From Novosphingobium sp. UBA6722 (GTDB taxonomy: Bacteria > Pseudomonadota > Alphaproteobacteria > Sphingomonadales > Sphingomonadaceae), in NCBI GenBank assembly GCA_002454125.1, contig DKII01000138.1:1-5615 (forward strand): DNA of 5,615 bases, written 5' to 3'. Each line of letters starts with the position of its first letter. The stretch's first letter is position 1. The position numbers and the translations under genes were made by a program. Below the pieces are notes generated by a model. That model saw only the letters and a list, made by a program, of their open reading frames with translations, had not been told where the DNA came from and did not search any database. This document shows positions 1-4,304 of the stretch, one piece after another.

Positions 1-330
1 GCCACGATCGGCCCGGCGGTGCGCTCGGCGCTGGCCGGGGCGATCTCGCGCCAGCTGAAGCCCAAGTGGGTCGCGCCGCAGGGGGCAGAGGCTGAGCTGC
101 TGGTCACGATCCTGACCTGGGATCTCAACCCCGATGGCACCTTGGCCGGAAGCCCGCGTGTGGTCCGTCAGGAAGGGATCACCGACGCCAACCGCGCCCA
201 GGCCGCCCGCCACGCCGAACAGGCGATCCGCGCCGTGCGCCTGGCTGCGCCCTTCAACCTGCCGGATGAGTTCTATCCGGCGTGGAAACGTATCACCACC
301 TTCCGTTTTGACCGAAAGCTGTCGCAATGA
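1..330 (+). CDS. tolA: TolA C-terminal fragment (Tol-Pal energy-coupling protein), 5' end outside window
   Basis: The reading frame is open from the first base and gives the last 109 residues before a TGA stop. TolA is the inner-membrane-anchored periplasmic component that passes proton-motive energy from TolQR to TolB and Pal. The visible part matches the C-terminal (domain III) region of sphingomonad TolA/TonB-like proteins. It contains a stretch around 'ISRQLKPKWVAP', a beta-strand 'LLVTILTWDLNPDGTLAG', then 'VVRQEGITDANR', a conserved 'AEQAIRAVRLAAPFNLP' segment and the ending 'FRFDRKLSQ'. The N-terminal membrane anchor and coiled-coil domain II lie upstream of the window. An internal GTG at 19 is not a credible start. 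The stop overlaps the tolB start (ATGA), which supports the operon assignment. An annotation pipeline might call it 'energy transducer TonB', but the neighbours favour TolA. Confidence 0.85.
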   Translation, partial: ATIGPAVRSALAGAISRQLKPKWVAPQGAEAELLVTILTWDLNPDGTLAGSPRVVRQEGITDANRAQAARHAEQAIRAVRLAAPFNLPDEFYPAWKRITTFRFDRKLSQ

Positions 331-1700
331 TCCGTACCTCGCTTGCCGTACTTGCCCTGCTGGCCGGGTCGCCGCTGCTGGCGCAGCAGTCCACCCCCAC
401 ACCGCAGCCGACCGTGGCCGTCCCGGCCGACGAAGGGCTGTCGGGCTCGGTTTCCGACGAAAGCGACTGGCAGGACCTGGGCATTGCGATCCCGGCCTTC
501 GCCACCAATGCCGATGTGCCAACTGCGACCAGCGCCGGGTCGACCGGGGCGCTGGGTTACAGCCTGGCCCAGGTGATCACCGCCAACCTCAAGAACAACG
601 GCCTGTTCAAGCCGGTCGGGCCGGACAGCCTCCCGCGCCCGGCGTTTGAAGAGGTCCGCACCCCCAGCTTCGATGCCTGGTCTGGGCGCAGTGCCGAAAT
701 GCTGGTCCAGGGCTTTGTCCGCCCCGGCGATGGCGATCAGCTCCTGGTTGGCTGCTACCTCTATGATGTCGCGCTGAAGCAGCAACTGGCCAGCGCGGCC
801 TGGCAGGTCGCCCCGGGTGACTGGCGGCGGGCGGCGCACAAGTGTTCGGACATGGTCTATGCCCGCCTCTCGGGCGAAAGCCCGTTCTTCGACAGCCGCA
901 TCGCCTATATTGCCGAGACCGGCCCCAAGGACCGCCGGATGAAGCGGCTGGCGATCATGGACTCGGACGGGGCCAACCACCGCTACCTGACTACCGGGCA
1001 GACCACTGCGCTGACGCCGCGCTATTCGCCCGACTACAAGTCGATCCTCTACCTCAGCTATTTCAACGGCCAGCCCCGGATCTACATCTACGATCTGGAG
1101 CGTAATAGTCAGCGACTGCTGCTGCAAAGCCAGAACCCGCTGTTCGCGCCGCGCTGGTCGCCCGATGGCAAGTGGGTGCTCTATTCGATGGCGATTGCCG
1201 GCAATACCGACATCTACAAGATGCCGGCCGGCGGCGGCGCGGCGGTGCGGCTGACCGATACGCCGGGGATCGACATCGGCGGCTCATTCTCACCCGATGG
1301 CAGCCGGATCGTGTTCGAAAGCGACCGTTCGGGCAGCCAGCAGGTCTATGTGATGAACGCCGATGGTTCGGGCCAGAAGCGGATCAGCTTCTTCGGCGGC
1401 CGCGCCGCGACGCCCGAATGGAGCCCGCGCGGCGATCAGATCGCCTTTACCCATATCGCCGGCAATTTCCGCATTGCGGTGATGAGCCCGGGTGGCGGGG
1501 AGCTGCGCTATTTGACCGATTCGTGGCAGGACGAGGCGCCGACCTGGGCGCCCAACGGCCGCATCATCCAGTTCTTCCGGACCGCGCGGGGCAGCGGCAA
1601 GGCCTCGCTCTGGCAAGTCGATCTGACCGGCCGCAACGAACGGCGGCTGCAAACCCCGGTCGATGGCTCTGATCCCGCCTGGGGACCGCTTCGTCCCTGA
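327..1700 (+). CDS. tolB: Tol-Pal system periplasmic beta-propeller protein TolB
   Basis: TolB is the periplasmic partner that links TolA to the lipoprotein Pal during outer-membrane constriction. The protein has 457 residues, slightly longer than typical TolB (about 430). A Sec signal peptide is clear: Arg3, a hydrophobic core at residues 5-18, and likely cleavage after Ala19 ('SPLLA|QQ'). A Pro/Thr-rich stretch follows (about 20-45), then the TolB N-terminal domain (about 50-185, including 'LGIAIPAF' at 51-58 and 'NLKNNGLF' at 87-94). The C-terminal six-bladed propeller (about 190-457) has repeated WD40-like/PD40 strands: 'RYSPDYKSILYLS' (232), 'RWSPDGKWVLYS' (276), 'SFSPDGSRIVFESD' (320), 'EWSPRGDQIAF' (365) and 'TWAPNGRIIQFF' (406). 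The ATG at 327 overlaps the tolA TGA (ATGA) and has only a weak upstream SD, so translational coupling is likely. Pal follows 71 bp downstream. Confidence 0.96.
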   Translation: MIRTSLAVLALLAGSPLLAQQSTPTPQPTVAVPADEGLSGSVSDESDWQDLGIAIPAFATNADVPTATSAGSTGALGYSLAQVITANLKNNGLFKPVGPDSLPRPAFEEVRTPSFDAWSGRSAEMLVQGFVRPGDGDQLLVGCYLYDVALKQQLASAAWQVAPGDWRRAAHKCSDMVYARLSGESPFFDSRIAYIAETGPKDRRMKRLAIMDSDGANHRYLTTGQTTALTPRYSPDYKSILYLSYFNGQPRIYIYDLERNSQRLLLQSQNPLFAPRWSPDGKWVLYSMAIAGNTDIYKMPAGGGAAVRLTDTPGIDIGGSFSPDGSRIVFESDRSGSQQVYVMNADGSGQKRISFFGGRAATPEWSPRGDQIAFTHIAGNFRIAVMSPGGGELRYLTDSWQDEAPTWAPNGRIIQFFRTARGSGKASLWQVDLTGRNERRLQTPVDGSDPAWGPLRP

Positions 1701-1717
1701 GGGAACCCAGATCGCCG

Positions 1718-1747
1718 TTGACTCGGTTATAATCGCACCATCACAAT
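1718..1747 (+). promoter_or_regulatory. Candidate internal promoter upstream of pal
   Basis: The 71-bp tolB-pal gap is less GC-rich than its surroundings. It holds a consensus-like -35 hexamer TTGACT (1718-1723) and a perfect TATAAT (1728-1733). These two are only 4 bp apart, so they cannot form one sigma-70 promoter together. TTGACT could instead pair with CACAAT (1742-1747, 18-bp spacer, 4/6 match to TATAAT), or TATAAT could act with a poor -35. Either would drive pal separately from tolB, which would make sense because Pal is needed in larger amounts than TolB. This is inference from sequence only. Confidence 0.33.
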
Positions 1748-1759
1748 GATCGAAATTCG

Positions 1760-1766
1760 AAGGAGA
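1760..1766 (+). promoter_or_regulatory. Strong Shine-Dalgarno site for pal
   Basis: AAGGAGA lies just upstream of the pal ATG at 1772, with AAGGAG at 1760-1765 and a 6-nt spacer. It is the best SD match in the window and fixes the pal start. A small dyad CGAA-a-TTCG (1751-1759) sits directly before it. Confidence 0.85.
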
Positions 1767-1771
1767 GTTCC

Positions 1772-2287
1772 ATGGCCAAGTCCAGCCTGACCCTGACCGC
1801 CGTGATCGCGGCTTCGCTGGCGCTGGGCGCCTGCGCCAAGAAGGCCCCGCAGCAGCTGCCGCCCGATCCGGGCCCGGCGGTTTCGACCGGCTCGACCGAG
1901 GGCACTTCCACTGCGCCCGCACCGGGCAGCCAAGCCGATTTCGTCGCGCAGATGTTGGGCCAGGACACGATCTATTTCGATACCGACAAGTTCAACGTCG
2001 ATAGCGCCGACCAGGCCGCGCTCCAGGCCCAGGCCGCCTGGCTCCAGAAGTATCCGGCCAAGCGCGCCTCGGTCGAAGGCCACGCCGACGAACGCGGCAC
2101 GCGCGAGTATAACCTGGCGCTGGGCGAACGCCGCGCCAATGCGGCCAAGAACTACCTGGTCTCGCTGGGGGTCGATGCCAGCCGGCTGACCACGGTCAGC
2201 TATGGCAAGGAACGTCCGGTAGCGCTCGGTTCCGACGAGGAAAGCTGGGCCAAGAACCGCCGCGCGGTGACGATCACGATCGATTGA
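1772..2287 (+). CDS. pal: Peptidoglycan-associated outer-membrane lipoprotein Pal
   Basis: Pal is an outer-membrane lipoprotein that binds peptidoglycan and TolB, tethering the outer membrane to the wall and taking part in constriction at division. The 171-residue protein has a lipoprotein signal with Lys3, a hydrophobic core at 5-18 and the lipobox L18-G19-A20-C21. C21 would be the lipidated residue, and the +2 residue is Ala rather than Asp, consistent with outer-membrane sorting. A Pro/Ser/Thr/Gly-rich linker (about 25-55) precedes the OmpA-like peptidoglycan-binding domain (about 65-171). That domain shows 'IYFDTDKFNV', the hallmark 'VEGHADERGTREYN' (101-114), 'LGERRANAAKNYL', 'VSYGKERPV' and the terminal 'KNRRAV', all typical of Pal. 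Length and order match the family closely. The start is supported by AAGGAG 6 nt upstream. It follows tolB in the operon and is the last + strand tol gene here. Confidence 0.97.
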   Translation: MAKSSLTLTAVIAASLALGACAKKAPQQLPPDPGPAVSTGSTEGTSTAPAPGSQADFVAQMLGQDTIYFDTDKFNVDSADQAALQAQAAWLQKYPAKRASVEGHADERGTREYNLALGERRANAAKNYLVSLGVDASRLTTVSYGKERPVALGSDEESWAKNRRAVTITID

Positions 2288-2324
2288 GCAGCGGGCTGCT
2301 GGCCCGGCGCTGCCTATTGCAGCG
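2288..2324. terminator. Overlapping GC-rich hairpins between pal and the convergent small gene
   Basis: Directly after the pal stop, GCAGC (2288-2292) can pair with GCTGC (2309-2313), and GGGC (2293-2296) with GCCC (2302-2305). This gives a 9-bp stem with a 3-nt bulge and a 5-nt loop. CGCTGC (2308-2313) can also pair with GCAGCG (2319-2324) around the loop CTATT, which contains the stop of the minus-strand gene. The two hairpins share the same arm and exclude each other. No T-run follows on either strand, so this is at best a weak or Rho-assisted terminator serving convergent genes. Confidence 0.3.
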
Positions 2325-2490
2325 TCGGCAGCAGCTGGCCCAGATCGGGCAGGGCCGAAGTGTCGGCATGGGCCGACCAGCGCGGCCCTTCATCCAGCAT
2401 CGCGCGGCCCGGCGCTTCGGCACCGAGCAGGGCATAGGCCGCCATCGCCAGGACCGAGGCGGCAATCGACAGGGCGAGTTGCTTGCTCAT
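2314..2490 (-). CDS. Small putative exported or membrane protein of unknown function, convergent with pal
   Basis: I do not recognise this family. The frame encodes 58 residues from ATG at 2490 and ends in TAG at 2314-2316. The start is supported by GGAG (2504-2501) with a 10-nt spacer. Residues 1-3 (Met-Ser-Lys) are followed by an almost uninterrupted hydrophobic segment (about 5-23: 'LALSIAASVLAMAAYALLG'), a good signal peptide or single membrane span. The short polar remainder ends in 'ALPDLGQLLPTLQ'. The frame extends upstream to another ATG at 2571, but the added 27 residues look non-coding and would place the start inside the divergent regulatory region. It runs convergently to pal with 26 bp between the stops. 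It could be a secreted small protein or a membrane peptide. A spurious frame in GC-rich DNA remains possible, but the hydrophobic start behind an SD argues for a real gene. Confidence 0.55.
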   Translation of the reverse strand: MSKQLALSIAASVLAMAAYALLGAEAPGRAMLDEGPRWSAHADTSALPDLGQLLPTLQ

Positions 2491-2518
2491 CAAGGGAAAA
2501 CTCCGGCGGAAATCGCGC

Positions 2519-2532
2519 GGCCCATGTGGGCC
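2519..2532. repeat. Perfect inverted repeat GGCCCA-TG-TGGGCC in the divergent intergenic region
   Basis: A 6+6 bp palindrome with a 2-bp centre lies 29 bp upstream of the small minus-strand gene. As RNA it could form a 5-bp stem with a 4-nt loop; as DNA it could be a dimeric regulator site. No matching second copy was seen in the window. Confidence 0.35.
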
Positions 2533-2570
2533 CTCGCATGCTGCAGCGCAATACGGACTTTTGCCCGCCA

Positions 2571-2589
2571 TTCCTGAATCTTCCCTGAA
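2571..2589. promoter_or_regulatory. Direct repeat TTCCTGAA / TCCCTGAA with 11-bp period
   Basis: TTCCTGAA (2571-2578) and TCCCTGAA (2582-2589) match at 7 of 8 positions and start exactly 11 bp apart, about one helical turn. They lie between the divergent small gene (start 2490) and J-domain gene (start 2638). Tandem half-sites with about 11-bp spacing are typical of OmpR/PhoB-family response regulators. Which regulator, and which of the two genes it would serve, cannot be told from the sequence. Confidence 0.35.
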
Positions 2590-2604
2590 GGCCGCTTTCG
2601 CTTG

Positions 2605-2621
2605 CGCGGACTCGGTCCGCG
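2605..2621 (+). repeat. 7-bp stem-loop upstream of the J-domain gene start
   Basis: CGCGGAC (2605-2611) is perfectly complementary to GTCCGCG (2615-2621) around the 3-nt loop TCG. It ends 16 nt before the preferred ATG at 2638. It may shape the mRNA leader. It is not followed by a T-run, so it is unlikely to be a terminator. Confidence 0.35.
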
Positions 2622-2637
2622 GGCTTATCGCGGCCTG

Positions 2638-3171
2638 ATGAGCAGAGCGCGCCGATCAGACAGCTGGGGCTTTCCGCGCTGGGGCGGATACGGCGGCGCA
2701 CGCGAAACCGTGCAGGTCCGGCTGTGCGACCGCGCGGGCTGCAGCGAGCCTGGCACCTGCCCGGCGCCGAAATCGCCGAACAATCCCGATCGCTGGATGT
2801 TCTGCCAGGAGCATGCGGCCGAATACAACCGCGGCTGGGACTATTTCGCCGGCCTGACCGCCGAAGAAGCGGCCGAGCGCGAGGCGAAAGAGCGCCAGAC
2901 CCACGAAGGCTTCCGGGAATCGGCGCACTATGAATGGGCCGGATCAGGCGATGGCACCCGCAGCCGCGACGAGCTGCGCGCGCTGGACCTGCTGGAACTC
3001 GATCCCGATGCCGATTTCGAGGCGATCAAGAAGAGCTACCGGACCAAGGCGAAGCAGGTCCACCCTGACCTGCGCCCCGGCGACGAGGAAGCAGCCAAGG
3101 CCTTCCAGGCGCTGCAACTGGCCTATGAAGTGCTGCGTCAGGCTGAGGAACGACGGGAGTGGAAGGGCTAG
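2638..3171 (+). CDS. J-domain (DnaJ-like) protein with N-terminal Cys/His-rich region
   Basis: This is a 177-residue putative cytoplasmic DnaJ-type co-chaperone, which would stimulate the ATPase of a DnaK/Hsp70 partner. The J domain is at the C terminus (about 113-176): helix I 'ALDLLELDPDADFEAIKK', helix II 'YRTKAKQV', the essential H142-P143-D144 motif, then helix III 'EAAKAFQALQLAYEVL' and 'ERREWKG'. The N-terminal part has an aromatic/Gly start ('SWGFPRWGGYG'), then C30-x4-C35-x5-C41-x14-C56-x2-H59, which could bind a metal, followed by 'AAEYNRGWDYFAGLT' and an acidic/basic helix. It lacks the Gly/Phe and four-repeat zinc domains of DnaJ, so it is a class III-type J protein. The ATG at 2638 has no clear SD. 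A TTG at 2602 preceded by GAAGG (2587-2591) would add 12 residues and is the alternative. From memory, similar proteins are common in sphingomonads. The GNAT gene overlaps its 3' end. Confidence 0.87.
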   Translation: MSRARRSDSWGFPRWGGYGGARETVQVRLCDRAGCSEPGTCPAPKSPNNPDRWMFCQEHAAEYNRGWDYFAGLTAEEAAEREAKERQTHEGFRESAHYEWAGSGDGTRSRDELRALDLLELDPDADFEAIKKSYRTKAKQVHPDLRPGDEEAAKAFQALQLAYEVLRQAEERREWKG

Positions 3172-3686
3172 ATCCCGCCACTCGGGAGGACCGGATCGAG
3201 GCTGGCCGGGTGGTGCTGCGCCGCGCCGTGCCGGGCGATCTGCCCATGATCCACGCCGCGATGAGCGATCCCGGGGTGATGCGCTATTGGGCCACGCCGC
3301 CGCATGCCGATCTCGCCACCAGCCGGGATTGGCTCGAGGCGATGATTGCAGCCGATCCCGCGATCAGCGATGACTTCATTATCGAGCATGGCGGACAGGC
3401 CATCGGCAAGATGGGCTGCTGGCGGTTGCCGGAGTTTGGCTACCTACTGCATCCTGACTATCAGGGCCGCGGTCTTGCCAGTGAAGCGCTGGTTGCCCTT
3501 GTCGGATACATGCGCAGGCGCGGCTTGCCCAAGCTGAAGGCCGATGTCGATCCGCGCAACGCGCCGTCGCTGCGCCTGCTTGAGCGGGCTGGCTTCGCGG
3601 TGACGGGCCACGCCAGCGGCACCTGGCTGGTGGCTGGCGAGCTGTGCGACAGCGTCTATCTGGAGCTGGCGCTCAACCCTTCTTGA
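3159..3686 (+). CDS. GNAT-family N-acetyltransferase, RimJ/RimL-like
   Basis: This 175-residue enzyme is predicted to transfer an acetyl group from acetyl-CoA to an amine; the substrate is unknown. The fold is recognisable in order: first strand 'GRVVLRRAVPGDLPMIHAAM' (16-35), 'VMRYWATPPH' (40-49), strand 'DFIIEHGGQAIGKMGCWRL', then 'FGYLLHPDYQGRGLASEA' with the acetyl-CoA pyrophosphate loop Q102-G-R-G105-L-A107 (Q/R-x-x-G-x-A). The motif-B region 'DPRNAPSLRLLERAGF' (131-146) is typical of RimJ/RimL-type proteins (Acetyltransf_3). The chosen start is GTG at 3159, inside the J-domain gene (13-bp overlap), with TGAGGAA (3144-3150; GAGGA at 3145-3149) as SD. The next in-frame ATG (3246) would remove the first strand. 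The overlap implies translational coupling to the J-domain gene. Its 3' end overlaps the convergent thioesterase gene by 14 bp. Confidence 0.9.
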   Translation: MEGLDPATREDRIEAGRVVLRRAVPGDLPMIHAAMSDPGVMRYWATPPHADLATSRDWLEAMIAADPAISDDFIIEHGGQAIGKMGCWRLPEFGYLLHPDYQGRGLASEALVALVGYMRRRGLPKLKADVDPRNAPSLRLLERAGFAVTGHASGTWLVAGELCDSVYLELALNPS

Positions 3687-4149
3687 AGCGCTTGATCGAG
3701 GCCGAGAACGACAGCACGTTGCGCCCGGCATCGTCAATGATCCCGCGCACGAAGACCACGCTGCCGCCGGCGCGGACAACCTCACCGCGTGCGGTCAGCA
3801 TCCGGCCGGGTTCGGCCGCGCCAACGAAATCGCAGTTCATGTTCATCGTGACGCCGTGGACCGAGGTGTCCATGCCGCCGGCGATCATGAACAGCGCATA
3901 GTCGGCAAAGGTCATCAGCGCGCCGCCGTGGATATTGCCGCCGCCGTTGCGGTTCTTGGCCTCGGGGATGAAGCCGCAGAGCACGGATTCGCCCTCGGGC
4001 TTGCAGTAAAACGGCCCGGCGTGCTCCTCGAAGAAGTCGACCGGCTCCCAGTGATACCAGCCGGCCCATTGCCCCTCGGCCATCAGAACCAGGCCGGCGC
4101 GGCGGGGGGCTTCGTCCTGCTGCAGCTTGTCGTGGGGATGTTCGCTCAT
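3673..4149 (-). CDS. PaaI-family hotdog-fold acyl-CoA thioesterase
   Basis: This 158-residue protein of the 4HBT/PaaI type probably hydrolyses an acyl- or aryl-CoA thioester in the cytoplasm; the substrate is unknown. The hotdog signature is clear: 'NRNGGGNIHGGALMTFADYA' (66-85), with H74-G75-G76 at the start of the central helix and D83 as the likely catalytic acid. Strands 'GVTMNMNCDFVGAAEPGRML' (99-118), 'TARGEVVRAGGSVVFVRGII' (119-138) and 'VLSFSASIKRF' (145-155) follow, as in the family. The N-terminal about 45 residues, with 'GQWAGWYHWEP', are an extension before the core. The start ATG (4149-4147) has GAGG (4161-4158) with an 8-nt spacer. It is transcribed divergently from the DUF418 gene and ends within the 3' end of the GNAT gene. 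Fatty-acid or phenylacetate metabolism is only a family-level guess. Confidence 0.92.
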   Translation of the reverse strand: MSEHPHDKLQQDEAPRRAGLVLMAEGQWAGWYHWEPVDFFEEHAGPFYCKPEGESVLCGFIPEAKNRNGGGNIHGGALMTFADYALFMIAGGMDTSVHGVTMNMNCDFVGAAEPGRMLTARGEVVRAGGSVVFVRGIIDDAGRNVLSFSASIKRFKKG

Positions 4150-4230
4150 GCCAGCAGCCTCAAGCAGAAGCGGTGGCCCCTATCAAGCCTTGCCGTATCG
4201 GAACATGCGGCGTAGCCTCGGCGGCGTCCG

Positions 4231-4253
4231 GGACTGGAAGGGTGGGCCAGTTC
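4231..4253 (+). repeat. Stem-loop in the DUF418 gene leader
   Basis: GGACTGG (4231-4237) pairs with CCAGTTC (4247-4253), 7 bp with one G-U, around a purine-rich 9-nt loop. It lies in the 155-bp divergent region between the thioesterase and DUF418 genes, where I could find no convincing -35/-10 pair on either strand. Confidence 0.3.
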
Positions 4254-4281
4254 GAAGGGGGCAGTTATCGGGTCGCGCCGA

Positions 4282-4297
4282 TCCCCGCCCGGGGGAG
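4282..4297 (+). promoter_or_regulatory. SD of the DUF418 gene within a possible SD-masking hairpin
   Basis: GGGGGAG (4291-4297) sits 7 nt before the ATG at 4305 and decides the start. TCCCC (4282-4286) is perfectly complementary to GGGGA (4292-4296) around the 5-nt loop GCCCG, so the SD can be buried in a short GC-rich stem. A second G-run, GGGGG (4257-4261), could compete for the same CCCC. The SD is well supported; the regulatory role of the hairpin is inference. Confidence 0.5.
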
Positions 4298-4304
4298 AAG
4301 TCCG

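Noticed and set aside
273..1127. Open minus-strand frame of 284 codons across tolA/tolB
   Set aside because: It is antisense to recognised TolB sequence, has no family features and no plausible SD. Long antisense frames are common in high-GC DNA.
1718..1733. TTGACT and TATAAT read as one sigma-70 promoter
   Set aside because: The hexamers are separated by only 4 bp instead of about 17, so they cannot be recognised together.
1290..1922. Open minus-strand frame of 210 codons across the tolB-pal junction
   Set aside because: It covers two well-supported genes and their promoter and SD region. The composition is Arg/Pro/Ala-rich without motifs.
2284..2577. Plus-strand frame of 97 codons opposite the small minus-strand gene
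   Set aside because: Its product is Arg/Gln-rich without hydrophobic segments or motifs. The minus frame has an SD and a signal-like N terminus and is the better candidate.
4173..4304. 44-codon upstream extension of the DUF418 frame to GTG at 4173
   Set aside because: The extension has no family resemblance, while ATG 4305 has GGGGGAG at 7 nt and places the family signature near the N terminus as expected.
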